In this document: one piece after another, positions 1 through 30,015 of the stretch
Position numbering within the stretch: position 1 is the stretch's first letter
How the letters are laid out: every line of letters starts with the position of its first letter
Assembly: GCA_009760855.2 (NCBI GenBank)
Contig: WPIO01000020.1
Location: 736,001-800,000 of the forward strand
DNA length: 64,000 nucleotides
Direction: 5' to 3'
From: Cristatella mucedo
Lineage: Eukaryota; Bryozoa; Phylactolaemata; Cristatellidae
The notes under the pieces: generated by a model
What the model was told of the DNA's origin: nothing
What the model saw: the letters and a program-made list of their open reading frames with translations, nothing else
Databases searched by the model: none
Program-made: the position numbers and the translations under genes

Positions 1-559
1 AGCACTTTGCATGCCTGCCTTGCAGACATCCGGTCTTTAAAGTGCCATCTTTAGGCCTCGGATGACTCCAAGGGCACTTCATACCTTTACCAAACTTCTT
101 CGTAATCAACTTATTCATATACAATATTCTGCTGGTTTCTTTGCTGTGACTATGTGAGCTGACCTTGGACACGCCATGTTCTGCTTTCATTATGAGCGGT
201 GCCTCAAAGCGTGACCAGCATCGTGTGCTTGTAATTAGGTACTCTTTGAAGCACTTGAAATACAACAGTTTCATTCCGAAGACCATCTCCACTGCCTCTC
301 AAGCTTTTGCTAAATTGTCCCGGTATGTTCTGGGTGTACAATATGCTTAGCCAGAGGAGCCAAGTCACCGAGAACATCGGCTAGCATCGCATTGTGACAT
401 AAGTTCACTAGCAAGAGAAAGTCGGACAGAGGATTGAGCAGAAGGAACATGGAAGACAGTTGTATAAACAATATCTATGTCGTGTCTTGAGACTCGCAAT
501 TCACAAATCATCTACTTTAAAGATAGTAATAGACACTGCTCGTGTTACTACTGACTATA
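1..559. other. No gene seen
   Basis: Short open frames in this stretch have no recognisable similarity, biased codon use or splice structure. I see nothing supportable. Confidence 0.5.
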
Positions 560-752
560 CAGTCATAACGGTAATAATATATTTGTATAGCACCCTCAGA
601 GAGCTGAATCTCTTTCTAGGCACTTTACAGATGCTGCATAACAAGCATTACCAATTGATTGGTAGAAAAAACTTTCTTTACAGCAGATGTAAAGTGCCAA
701 GAGATATAAAGTTATCTTGAGGGCACAATATAAATGCATGATTATTATAATT
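560..752. mobile_element. Two opposed LINE-A 3' tails
   Basis: A minus-oriented LINE-A tail (TATAGCACCCTCAGAGAGCT then CTCTTTCTAGGCACTTTAC) is followed at about 681 by a plus-oriented tail (GCAGATGTAAAGTGCC ... GAGGGCACAATATAAATG, then ATTATTAT). They are head-on remnants of the 3' hairpin found throughout the window. No coding part remains. Confidence 0.7.
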
Positions 753-1423
753 TTATTTGAGGTTCACTAAAGAGGTCTTTTCTGCAACGTTTGACAGACA
801 TGTCCGAAGTGACCTTAGCAGGCCTCGAACACATATTAATGCACACGATGTACTTTTTCGTTCTTGTCTTGATAAATTGCACACATGCCTAACAAAATGC
901 ATCATCCGGTGGGTACAAGCAATCTATTGAAACCATGTCAATTAAGCATCGCTATTCACTATTCTCTTACTCCGATATAACATAAAACTAAATATTCGTT
1001 CAGGATAACTACCATTACATTTCTATGAATATTAAAGTGCTATGTCTACCTAACGCTCGCTAGTTTGGGTTTTCGGCACAGCATGGGTCATACTTGCGAA
1101 AATGATGACTGGCTAGCAGCAAAATTGGCGAACTTTAAAACATTCTCGTCCTTACCGAAGAAGCAAAGTTTTTGTGGAACAGTAGGCATTTTCTATTTAA
1201 TTTAGGCATAAGGGATTAGGAGAACACACACTACCCAATTACAAAAACGAGTTAAAATCTGTTCAGTAGTATTACTAAGGGTTTATTGCACGTCAAAAGG
1301 GCATTCCGTAAGCATGAACACGACATATCGCTCATGTAACTTGCCGTATAAGTTGGAGATTCGCTTTCTACTCGCTTGAGTAGGAGAGAAAGTGATGCTG
1401 ACCTGGCCTTGATCGATAAGATG
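753..1423. other. AT-rich unique sequence, no gene seen
   Basis: No exon-like frame, RNA gene or clear repeat could be recognised in this stretch. Confidence 0.4.
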
Positions 1424-1640
1424 GAATAATAATAATAACAATAATTGGTATAGTGCCCTCAGAGAACTGAATCTCTTCCTACGAACTTAATATATGCTGC
1501 AAAGAAAGCATGATTGAAGGATTAGTGGTAGCATTCACAATTTAATCGAACATAACATTGTTACTTATGGCAGGCACAGGGTCAACGTGTAGATGGTTAG
1601 TAGCAGCAGGCACCGTCAAATGTGCTAGGAACGAGCATCT
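1424..1640 (-). mobile_element. LINE-A 3' end, degraded
   Basis: It starts with an AAT-type tail and the hairpin AGTGCCCTCAGAGAACTGAA. It continues into the diverged 3'-UTR block with the recurring 'gcacagggtcaacgtg' and 'ggttagtagcagca' phrases seen in better copies. The element runs on the minus strand and is 5'-truncated. Confidence 0.65.
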
Positions 1641-1848
1641 GCTAAAACGACAAAGCTTGATATAAGCCTGTTCTATTCCTAGCAAGCCCAGAGCACTAGA
1701 GCAGCAGCAGAAAGGCAGCTGACCGTGCAGGTGTGCTACAAGTGCTTGAGTCATAGCTCTTTGCCACAGCTTCTCTAGCAAACGAGGATCGAACTACGGC
1801 TGCAAATGAAGGAATGCAGTAATACATTGCGCTGGTTTGGCCCAGTGG

Positions 1849-2648
1849 TAATAATAATAATAATAATATTGCACTTGATAAAGCGCCCTCAGAGAACTTA
1901 ATCTCTTTCTAGGCGCTTTACATTTGCTGCAAAGTGATACGCAATAGAATAGTAAGTAAAATCATGCTTGAAAAACAAACAAAATGAATAATATGGTTAG
2001 GGGTGACATGCACAGGGTCAGCATGCAAATGTGGTTAGTGGCAGCATGCACAGTGTCAGCACGCATAAGCACAACAAGGACGAATCACAGGGACCCACTA
2101 AATGCTGTCCTAAATAGGTGTGGTTTTAAGTTTTTTTTAAATGTGGTCAGGTCAGGGGATGTTCTGACGCAGGTCGGGAGGGAGTTCCAGGCTTTGGGAG
2201 CATACGAGCTAAATGCACGGTCTCCAAAGGATTTAAGGTCTGTACGAGGTATTCGTAGACTGTTGGATTCCGAAAAGCGGGTGGTACGATGCTTGGCCTG
2301 GTGGAGGAGTAGATCTGATAGGTAGGCTGGAGCCATAGAATGAAGGGACCTAAAAGTGAGCGACAAAACCTTGAAGTCAATCCGTTGCTTGACTGGTAGC
2401 CAGTGCAGGTCGGCGAGAAGTGGAGTAATGTGGCAACTGCGACGCTCACGACAGACAAGCCTAGCTGCAGAGTTTTGCACCAGCTGCAATCGCCTGATCG
2501 CACATGCTGGTAGGCCAGTAAGCAGTGAGTTGCAGAAGTCGAGACGAGATGTCACGAATGCATGGAACAACTTGGACGTGGTATCCTTATCTAAACAAGC
2601 CCTAATTTTAGCAATGTTATGAAGCTGAAAATAGGCTGATTTGACTGT
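1849..2648 (-). mobile_element. LINE-A 5'-truncated copy with RT C-terminal coding
   Basis: Reading right to left, the copy encodes the region after the reverse transcriptase core. Recognisable blocks are 'LDFCNSLLTGLPACAIRRLQ', 'RLVCRERRSCHITPLL', 'LHWLPVKQRIDFK' and 'AFSSYAPKAWNSLPTC', then a 3' UTR, hairpin and (AAT)n. The frame is open for about 180 residues. This C-terminal layout (HITPLL..LHWLPV..RI.FK) is typical of L2/CR1-group LINEs. Homology to sister copies stops near 2648, which is the 5' truncation point. The 3' tail sits directly behind a SINE-like A-box (GGTTTGGCCCAGTGGTAA at about 1835), as if the target was a SINE head. Confidence 0.9.
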
Positions 2649-2814
2649 AAAGGTACTTGCCTCGACCAAGGTGAGGGTGGATGTATATGATGACCAACAT
2701 CGTTGGCTCGACAAGCCTGTGGAATATGTGAAGCGCATGAATAGTGATTGAACTTTCTTAAGGCGCTTTTGAAATGAGTTATTTATATTTATTTTAATTC
2801 AATTTCCTAACTAC

Positions 2815-3130
2815 AATAAGACAATCGTAAAGCACCCACCCTAAGAGAACCAGATCCCTTTCTAGGCACTTAACATTGCTGCAAAAGAAGCATGTCAATT
2901 GCTTAGCAATAATATACACAGTGTCGGCAGGCATAAGCACACGATGAACAATTCACTTGGACTCTGCAAATGTGAGGAATGGGTGCTTTTTTAGTTTTTT
3001 TTTAATGTCAAAAAAGTCAAGGGAGCACTTGCCATCAGTCGGAAGCGAAACTCAAAAACTAAAGCCACGGTCTTCAAAAGATTTAAGGTTGATGGCTGCC
3101 ACAGATCAAACGCTTTGGCTAAGGTTCAAA
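2815..3130 (-). mobile_element. LINE-A 3' end, strongly diverged
   Basis: The hairpin block (GTAAAGCACCCACCCTAAGAGAACC ... TCCCTTTCTAGGCACTT) is recognisable. So is the following coding remnant, where 'ggtcttcaaaagatttaagg' corresponds to the FGD.AFSSYAP segment. Many indels make it an old copy. Confidence 0.65.
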
Positions 3131-3284
3131 CCTAGAAGGCGGCTGGGTCTGCTTCAGTCCTTCATCAGATCACGCTTGTACACCTAAAATGAGCATTGGT
3201 CCCGTGCTGGCAGTCATAACACATAGCTCACACACACACACCAACCGGTGCACTTTCGCTTACAAGGACAAGCACATGTAATTT

Positions 3285-3590
3285 ACTGTACTGTATCTCC
3301 ATCTGTAACTCCACAAAGATACGACTAAGCGAGTGTTACCTAGAAGAGTATTCTAAAGTCCACTCAAAGCCTAGGCGGCTTTCGGTGCGAATTCCCAGCC
3401 AACATACTTAATCTCATGCAGCGAAAAGAATTTGAGAAGCACAGCTGAGTCGGGAGAGCAGTTGAGGTAGTAAGTAGCATGGAAGTAACAGCTCAGGGCA
3501 GCTGTAAAGGATGTGCCATAGCCAGCAGCAGGAGAGTAGATGTCGTTGCATACGAATTGTGGAAATGAGTTCCAGTCTAGTACTCAACCT
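3285..3590 (-). mobile_element. LINE-B 3' end
   Basis: It shares the LINE-B tail seen at 53.8, 56.5 and 63.9 kb: the 'taactccacaaag' start, 'ggcggctttcggt', 'ctcatgcagcgaaaag' and 'gagagcagttgaggtagt' blocks, in minus orientation. No reverse transcriptase part is present. Confidence 0.75.
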
Positions 3591-4668
3591 TCCTAATAAT
3601 AAATAGGGATGGTCTGTATAAAGCAACTACCCAGAAGCTATACAAGCTTGAGGAATACAGAACGGTGGCAGGGTAAAAGTTGTCAACATAGGGGCAATAC
3701 AGGAAGTAGAAATTCGCCGATATTTTGTGAAGCATTCAGAGGCATCAAATAGAGCGTCCAGTGACTTGAGAAAATGCAGTTACAAAGTTCAAATATTGTA
3801 TGGCCTTCACGTAGCGCTTGCACACCATTTCCAAGGGGCTGACTTTGGGACATTACACGCTTTATACTATTCTCTTAATTTTACAATCAAGTGCCAGCCA
3901 TCATCACAATCATCAATCAACTATGTAGTAATTGAACAGGGCCTGAAACTCACACCAAACCAACTAGTAAAGTGCGGACAAACATAGCACAGCTGGGTTA
4001 AGATTTTCTTGAGAAGGACGAAGCCACTATTATATAAATCTCAACCGATCAATGAGTGCTGCCGGTGCGACGCTCACATTACAGACAGCCTCCGCCCCAA
4101 GCAATTAGAGATGCACTTCATGCATCGGTAAGCAAGCGTTAGGGTATTGAAGTCGATGCTCGGCAAGCAAACTAGCAGTACTCACATTAACTGACTAACA
4201 GCAAGTGGGCCAAGGAAAGGCCTTATGTTGAGCACCGGGTGGCAGCACTGCCACTGGTTGCTTTACTCAGGGCACCAATTTGCACCTCTGCATACTAAAG
4301 AGTGATTCAAGAGAGCTGCATACGACCACGAACAAGTCAAACGGGGGAGGAGCAAGTTGACGCGTACGTCGCAACTAGAGCTGCCCTCTCTGAATCAACC
4401 ACAATCAAATGCTGGCCCGCGCAGTACATCGTACGCGAGACTCAGATTCGTCACACAACACTGCCGTCGCTATCTATTAGCTCTACCATGATTAACCGAC
4501 TCTCAATGTCACACGCACACACACAGACGCATTGACACGCCGACGTAAGCTGCACCTCTAGCAGCAGTTGGCAAAACCCGACGAAGCGAGCGAACGACCG
4601 GTTCGAAAGCATCGGGTCAGGTCGAATGAAGTCTTCGTTCGTCGCTAGACACTCGCAGCCGACTGCAC
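3591..4668. other. Unique sequence, no confident gene
   Basis: No supported gene was found. The right part (4,450-4,668) becomes more GC-rich toward the CpG-rich block and holds a short CA-type stretch near 4,510. Confidence 0.4.
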
Positions 4669-4801
4669 CTGTAGGCAGTGTGCTCTCATCGAGGGGCACG
4701 CTGGCCACGAGCCAGAACCCAACGGCTCCAACGCCAACATCAAGGGCTCGTAGCATTTCTTCAAGATTATGAGCAGGCAGCTGGCACAGCCCCTCCGCCA
4801 T
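4669..4801 (-). CDS. Possible first coding exon of an unidentified gene
   Basis: On the minus strand an ATG at 4801 lies in a reasonable context (GCGTATGGCGG) and opens a 44-codon frame. It reads MAEGLCQLPAHNLEEM and then a hydrophobic 'VGAVGFWLVASVPLDES' segment. A donor-like CTACAG|GTGCAG follows at 4669/4668. The frame also stays open to 4451, but beyond the donor it runs into CA-repeat residues. The exon would be transcribed away from the CpG-rich block at its 5' side. I do not recognise the protein and no following exon was found, so it may be spurious. Confidence 0.25.
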
Positions 4802-4849
4802 ACGCCGGCACGGCGGATCACTGACAGCGAGTAAGTGTTTTGCCAAGTT

Positions 4850-6740
4850 CGAGTGGGACGCGTAACTGCCGTTGGCTGGTAGTGTGCGTCACGCAGGCAT
4901 CCTGGAGATCAGATTCGCTCGCTCTGCTGGTACGCAAGGCGGAAGTAGCTGCAGGCTCGAAGCGGTGGTTGTTGGCTCCTGCAAACTAGGAATCGCGGCG
5001 ATATTTGATTTTGAATTTATGCGACTAGACTGACCTCTCCTCTCGTGGCAATCGGTGCACTTCAGAGCGGCGACCGACGCGCAGGGGGCGCTTCTTGTAC
5101 ATCCAGGCACCGGCCTACGTCGCCGAGCGCCCCTTTTCAGCCCTCCGTTCGTCAACAAACTCTCCGCTCAACAGGTACGGCCGCCACTTCATAGCCGCGC
5201 TCGCGCCATGGCAAGATCGCGAAAGCGAGTGTACCCGGATCAATAAAGCTCTGCTCAGAATCGGCGCCCTCTCGGCTGCTCTCCAGCTCCGCCTGCCCGC
5301 TGCACGAGCGAGCGCCGTATTAGGCGGGATTTGATCGGCTGCGGCGGCGGCGGCGGCGGCTTCCGAATACCGCCCGTCCGTCCGGGATCGCTCGAGCGCG
5401 CCCCCCCCCCTCGCAGCTGCGACCAGCCCTCGCCTTTCCTAAGGCGGCGGCGGGCATCCCGCCTGCACTTCTAGACGCGATGCTATTGCTACGCAGGCGG
5501 CTGCTTCTGTGCGCATAAGGGAGCACCTTTCTGTGTCCGGAAACAGTGCGACGCACGCTCGGGTCGGCCGCGGGGACCCGACGCACCAGGCAGCGTCCGG
5601 GAGGCTAGGACGTGACCACCCGTCTTGACCTCGCGACGGAAAAACACGTCGAGCGGAACAGCACCTGCGCGCGCATGCATTTGCGCACACGTGGGCCGGG
5701 CTGCCGCCGTAATCGCGGCCGACTCATTCCGTGACGGTCGAGTGGTAGGTAGGCTGCCGCGGCCACGCTTATCATTATCGACGTCCTCGGCGTCTTGCGT
5801 GCTTCATCGCACGCGGAACGCTGAGCTAACGGCCGATGCCAATAGCTGGCCCGTTCAAGGTCGAGATCGGCGTGAATTGTTGGCAGCCTTTTTCTCGCAG
5901 CCGGCGATAGCCGCCGACTGCTGCAGCTGCTCCCCCCCCCCTACCATCCCGGCGTCGTACACTTGAGTTAGAACCTGTCGCCGCTGCGCTTCCCTTCAAC
6001 GCGAAGCCGCCGGTTCGTTCGTAGCGAGCGCCGCGTCAGCCGCCCGGCGGCGACAGCGCAGAGCCGAGAGCGGGTAGGGTGGTGGGGGGGGGGCTCGGTG
6101 CCCTCGGCGAGTCTTCGCGACCGCCCGCAGCGCTGCCTGCGTGAGCCTAGGCAGGCTGGCGGGCGCCTGCTTGCTGCGGTCGTCGCTCGCTATGCCGCCG
6201 CCGCCGCCTGCCGGAAGCGCTCGTTAATCGGGCGCCCGCTGCGCGGCGGCCGTCCGCTGCCGCTTGCTCGCGTCGTTTCGCTCAGCGTTGGCTGCTCGCC
6301 ATTCGGCGGCGAAGCGTGGTGATTGCCCTCAGGCGGGCGCGCCGAGCCCGTCGGTTGCCGTGGCTCACTCGCTCGGAAACAGGTCGCCGATTGCTGTATA
6401 GCAGAGCGTAGCTGAAAAGCTTCCAGATAACAATCGGTGTGTTTATTGCATGCAGCGCTGCCGACGCCATTCAGCCTCTGGTAATGCGGCCGCTTGCGAC
6501 TTGGCCAGCGGCTCCACATGGCTCCGACGACCTGCGACTAATTAGCCAGCTGGCTGCTTGGGGCGGGCCGCAGCGATGCCAAGGCTTCGTGCTCGGCTTC
6601 TCGTGGAGGCAGAGCTAAGGATTCGTGGTCGGTAGCCTCCGACGAGACTGGCTCACAGTCGGTCTCTCCTACCCCCTACCCCCAGCCCAGCCCCGTGAGC
6701 CTGCGCGATTTAGGCCGGCTACACAGATTCAGTTGCAGTT
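4850..6740. promoter_or_regulatory. CpG-rich block, probable promoter/first-exon region
   Basis: This stretch is far richer in G+C and in CpG than its flanks, with CGG/GCC runs at 5341-5360, 5440-5455 and 6180-6260 and C- or G-tracts at 5400, 5930 and 6085. It lacks LINE copies, unlike both sides. Vertebrate and many invertebrate promoters look like this, so it could carry the transcription start and a leader exon for the aminotransferase gene on the right. A donor such as CAACAG|GTACGG at about 5176 would suit a leader exon. It could also serve a minus-strand gene on the left. No TATA box or coding frame is convincing, and open frames here are mostly GC-driven. Confidence 0.5.
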
Positions 6741-6945
6741 GTGGTGCTCAACAGACTGTCAGCTGCCAAAATGGTCCGGTTAGAAGGCCGCCTCGCTCCG
6801 GCACGTTGTCATCTAGTGGCGATCGGTCTGCTTGATTGTAGTGCTGTTGCTGTTAATGTACCGGACCCCGAAATGTTTTGCAATGTCTTTCAGCAGGGTG
6901 ATTGCATGCGTGACGCTCTCGTAACGGGCTTGCGTTTTCGTGCTC

Positions 6946-7165
6946 TTAATAATAATAATAATAATAATAATAATGCTCTTGATAAAGCGCCCTCAGAGAA
7001 CTCATTCTCTTCCTAGGCGCTTTACATTTTCTGCAAAGGGAAATGCGATTGAATCGTGAGTAATATCATGCTTGATAAACAACATGAACAACGTGGTTAG
7101 GGGAATGTAAATGCAAATTGCAAATGTGGTTAGTGGAAGCATGCACAGTGTCAGCACGCATAAGC
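6946..7165 (-). mobile_element. LINE-A 3' tail, short truncation
   Basis: A (AAT)n tail is followed by the standard hairpin (AAAGCGCCCTCAGAGAACTC ... CTAGGCGCTTTAC) and about 130 bp of LINE 3' UTR. It then switches to a tRNA-like B box (GGTCGTGGGTTCGAGTCC, 7182-7199) of SINE type, so a SINE head may lie next to it. Confidence 0.8.
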
Positions 7166-7239
7166 TCTTCTCGATCCAGGTCGTGGGTTCGAGTCCTGAA
7201 GTTGGTGATTCGTTGTTGCCCACCGCTGCAAGTTGTGGC

Positions 7240-10200
7240 TATAGCCGTTTGCCTCTTGTGCTGCGCTATATATTAAGGCTGTTGAGTCGGCAAACTTTTT
7301 TCTTTTGTTTTGTTGTCCCGAGTACTACACGGGACGATTGAGCTTTTTCCGATGCAGCACACTCTTATGTGCCATTTCTGTGTCTTGCTTCGCAAGACTT
7401 CGAAGCCTCAATTCGGTTCGTGCCTGTCCCAGAAAGCGACAGCATGCTGGTTCTTTGGTTTTCAATGCCACCCAGCGACTGAGTGCAGTGCTTGCTGTGC
7501 AAAAAACCGATGTTTCTCCTAAACGTGCAAATGCGGTTGGCCATGTTTGAACATGAATTTTTGTAAGCTTCGTATTCATCTACATATGTCTGCTATGTGG
7601 CCGTGGGCTACCCATGGACAGCCGTGGTAACGTGTTGGCAGCCGAGCCAGCTTACTCATGGTTTAACTTTCCTATCATAGGCTACCTCTGAAAACGTCAA
7701 GGTCTAGTTCCTTCCTTGGATGATACCACCCTTGCTTAGAACCCCTCCAAGCCTGAAAGGATTTCCCTCCCATCTCTTGAGCTTTCGGGCTCACTTTCAA
7801 ACGACCCATCGTGTATGTTTAGCACGGACACGTCATACTTGTCTTGTCTGACTAAGACGTGCAATCCTCTTCGGCACATACTTCTCTTAGTAGTGTTCGC
7901 TGTAACTGCTTTAGGCAAATCCATACAATGGTGATGGGGTGCACAACAGAGCAGCTTGTGATGTATAGTAGCTGCATTGCTTGAACTGTACTCCTGTAGT
8001 ATTTGTGGATATACAAACCGTGCCCCAATCCTGGTTTCTTTTCTGTGAGCCTCACCACAACCAGCTCGTCATAGCCCAGTTCTCACAGAAATGGCCACCT
8101 AATGATCGTGTGCTGCCGGAAGAGCAGGCACCCAGGATTGCACCACAGGCTTTTCTACTGACTGTTTCCTACCAGCATTATGCAGACACATAAGTTGCCT
8201 CTATAGCTGATTTGTAGTTTCTCTGAACTTGAACCGCATATTGCTTGAGGAATTTCTCTGCAACCTTTTACATTATGGCAGCAAGCAGTTGGTGCTATGC
8301 CTGACCTTATGTTTCTTATCTAAGGCCTTTCTCGAAGCCCGTAAGCAGAAATGTAAGACTCGAGAGATGGCTTACCAACTATGCAGTGCGAAACATTCTC
8401 GCATTAATTATGCAACTCAGCAGCATCTGTAAGTTGCCACCCATTTACTAGGCTTCTCACCTTCAATGCTTCTCCCTGGCTTCACTGGTTCTATAGCAAG
8501 TATCGAAGTGGTTTCAAGATCCGCAATCTGGCTCATGGGTTGCTACACTCGCCTGCACCAGCCTGCTACGATTCTGATTGCATCTCCTAGTGAGCCTCGG
8601 CTGCATTCCTGCCTGTCTAAGGCTAGCAAAAAAAGGCTGGATTATTGTGCTGCCGACCTGGACCCTAAAGTCATTTCGCATCAGGGTGATTTATTATTGG
8701 CTTGTTTTGGGGTGGCTGCAGGGTGCATCAATCATCAATGCCTGAGCCTCGGAGGTTGCTGTGGCTGCTTCTGTAACATCCTATTGGTTGCAGCTTGGTC
8801 ACTCGACTATGACAGTGTGCTAGTAGTTGCTGTTTATCAGCTACTGGCTGCTACCTGTCTTGAGCAGCTCGTTCTGTACATCAGCATGGAGCGGATGCTG
8901 CTTTAATGCTTCACAGATGGCGATGACGATGGCCCCCCATCGGATTTGCAAAGCTGCTGCTTGGCATTAGAGGCATACCCCTAGTGGAGGGGAGAACAGC
9001 CCATGCCATCCCTTTGTAGGGACTGTGCAGACATGTCATCGTGATCGGCCTGCAACCGACAAGCCCCTAGAACCCTCGTGGGATCTCCTGCCCCGGGTAG
9101 GGTCTAGGTTTGCCCCCTCCACCTTGTCTCCTTGGGCTTATTTTAGCTGGATGCCTTAAGCTGCATTTGTAGGGTTCAACTTTTTTTTAGACAACCTATC
9201 TAGCTAGCAAATTAATCAGATGAATTTGGCCAAGATCACCAAGACCATCAGAAACAGCAAACGAAGTTGGCCTAGTTGGCTGTACACAAGTTAGACCTGT
9301 ATTGGCCCAGGGGTAATGTGCTCACTTGTAATGACCAAGGTCAAGGTAATGACCAATCTCAAGAAAAGCACCCTGTCCAGGGATGTGCCCCGAAAGCTGC
9401 TTAGGCTTTGAGTAGACTAAAAGAAACTCCACTGCAGCACCCACTTTGTCCACGTGGCTTTGTGGTGCTGCAGATGGAGCTAGGTATACACAGAGGGTTA
9501 TGTTTGTAATGTTAATATATGGGTGTGCTAAGATGGTCCAATGGCTCGTCCACGATAATTTTGCATCGTATGTAAAACCTGGTTGGCAGGGATGGCATGC
9601 ATATCAGCTGCTGCAATCTCTCAACGATCAGCTTACTGGTTCTGACTGTTATTTGGTGCAAATGAATTGGATAGTGCTTGAAGCTGCATTTACCCTGTCG
9701 TCAACTTTTTTTAATGACCATCCACAAGCAAGATCATCAAAGCCATTTGGCCCAAGATCATTAGAGCATAATAAACATTAGAGGAAGCCTGTCATCCACG
9801 AGTTGGACCATGTTAGTAGGCTGTGCCCAGGGGCATCAGTTCAGCTCTTGCACCCAGTCATAGGCTTTCTGTGCTCTTGCAGAAGGAAAACTGGTGCAAC
9901 TGCGTAAGTGGCTGCATCGTTGAGCTTAGTGGCTACTTTCCGTTGAGCCGTGTTTGCAGTTGACATGCTCACGTCGGCTCGGCTTGCTCAGCCATTCCAT
10001 GCTGAGTGCTATTCGACAAATGCGTTTCTGACTCACTGATAGGTATAGTCCAGAAGGTCAGGGGAACAATGGTGACTAAAGCTACTTTTAGACGATCCAA
10101 CTTTCCAAATGCCTCAGATGTTTATGATGTTTTTGTGACCTTTGCAAAATTCCTGTGGTGATCTTGCTTGTTGGAAATATGGTCATACGAGTGGACCTTG

Positions 10201-10561
10201 TAAATGCAGCTTTACCTCAAAAGGAGTATAACTATACTTAAAGTATGAATGAAGTAGTATGAGGTCAACGAACTCACATGCTTATTATCTTTCACCCTGT
10301 CAATTCTAATGGCTGAACAATAAATTCCTACCTGTTGCAAAGAGCTTTTCTCGATAGTTAGTTACATACTCCCGATGAACCGAGATGCCAATTGGCTTTG
10401 TCCTACGTTTTTAAGTCCGGACATAATAGTGTTTAAAGCATCAAGTTTCTACTAATGCCCAAATGAGTTACCAGGTCTCTGCTTTGGCCAATCTCACTGT
10501 GCTGGCAAGCGGTGCACACCTCGGGGGCGCAGGGCTAACTTCCTTTTTTTAATGTTGTCGA
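7240..10561. other. Unique sequence, no gene recognised
   Basis: The longest frame (8466-8906) lacks splice context and similarity and looks like chance. A SINE-like head (TTGGCCCAGGGGTAATGTGC) lies near 9303. If the aminotransferase gene begins in the CpG-rich block, this stretch is its first intron. Confidence 0.4.
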
Positions 10562-11445
10562 CAATAATAATAATAATAATAATTCACTTGATAAAGCGCC
10601 CTCAGAGAACTCAATCTCTCTCTAGGCGCTTTACATTTGCTGTAAAGTGAAATGCAATTGAATGGTAAGTAAAATCATGCTTGAAAAACAAACGAGATGA
10701 ATAATATGGTTAGGGGTGACATGCACAGGGTCAGCATGCAAATGTGGTTAGTGGCAGCATGCACACTGTCAGCACGCATAAGCACATCAAAGACGAATCA
10801 CATGGACCCACTAAATGCTGTCCTAAATAGGTGTGTTTTTAGGTTCCTTTTAAATGTGGTCAGGTCAGGGGATGTTTTGACGCAGGTCGGGAGGCAGTTC
10901 CAGGCTTTGGGAGCATATGAACTAAATGCACGGTCTCCAAAGGATTTGAGGTTTGTACGAGGTATTTCTAGACTGTTGGATTCCGAGAAGCAGGTGGTAC
11001 CATGCTTGGCCTGATGGGGTAGTATATCTGACAGATAGGCTGGAGCCATAGAATGAAGGGACCTAAAAGTGAGCGACAAAACCTTGAAGTCAATCTGTTG
11101 CTTGACTGGTAGCCAGTGCAGGTCGGCGAGAAGTGGAGTAATGTGGCAACTGCGACGCTTACGACAGACAAGCCTAGCTGCAGAGTTTTGCACCAGCTGC
11201 AATCGCCTGATCGCACATGTTGGTAGGCCAGTAAGCAGTGAGTTGCAGAAGTCGAGACGAGATGTCACGAATGCATGGACCAACCTGGACGTGGTATCTT
11301 TATCTAAACAAGCCCGAATTTTAGCAATGTTATGAAGCTGAAAATAGGCTGATTTGACTGTGGAGCTGATATGGTCATCTAACGAGAGGTCGCTTTGGAA
11401 TATGACACCTAGATTCCGAGCCGACGTCACTGTGTGGTTCACTGA
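10562..11445 (-). mobile_element. LINE-A 5'-truncated copy abutting aminotransferase exon 1
   Basis: This well-preserved minus-strand copy has a (AAT)n tail, hairpin and 3' UTR, and an open C-terminal frame of about 210 LINE residues with 'VTSARNLGVIFQSDLSLDDH', 'LDFCNSLLTGLPTCAIRRLQ', 'LHWLPVKQQIDFK' and 'AFSSYAPKAWNCLPTC'. LINE similarity ends near 11,445, about 100 bp before the start codon of the aminotransferase. The open frame continuing past that point is antisense to exon 1 and not LINE. A second short tail at 62,438 shares this copy's 'ctctctctaggcgctttacatttgctgtaaagtg' variant bases. Confidence 0.9.
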
Positions 11446-11548
11446 GGTCACTCGTTTGTCATAGGGGTGCTGCTTTGCGTAGGTGTTCACCTCTGGCTGC
11501 CCAGCTACTCCCATCATCCCAGCATCACGTCTCTCTCGTCGTTGTAGC

Positions 11549-29613
<18,065 letters not shown>

Positions 29614-30015
29614 GATCGACGTGTCTAGCTGTCGGTACATGTTGAATCGTTTACAAGGAAAGGGCGTGCCGTATTATGAGCTCGGCAACATTTATAAAAA
29701 TGGCACTAAATTTTCTTCTTGTTCACCCAGTCAGCTGTCACCGCACTAGCAGCAGCAGCAGCAGCAGCATCGGAATGAACCACTTATTTCGTCGCTGCCT
29801 CTACCCGGGCAGAGTGGTGCTTATGCATATGGCTGGCTTCCAGAAAAAGTGCCTTCTTTCCATTCTTGCTTCCAACTGCCAACATCACAAAATACATGGT
29901 TCTCTTCTATTGGAGCTTGCTATTGTTATTCTGGTCGTCCAAGTCGGACGTGGCCACCTGGAAGCAGTGTATTAGTTTGTTACTGAATGGAAATAAACAG
30001 TCTTACGATGCTCTG
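29614..30015 (+). promoter_or_regulatory. Aminotransferase 3' UTR with polyadenylation signal
   Basis: About 400 bp follow the stop codon, including a short CAG run (29,750-29,768). A canonical AATAAA lies at 29,992-29,997, so cleavage is expected near 30,010-30,020. A second AATAAA at 30,592-30,597 could give a longer transcript. Confidence 0.7.

Noticed and set aside
5095-6519. Several overlapping frames in the CpG-rich block
   Set aside because: High GC depletes stop codons on both strands; none shows conserved motifs.
8466-8906. 146-residue + strand frame
   Set aside because: No splice sites, no similarity and no neighbouring exon; consistent with a chance open frame.
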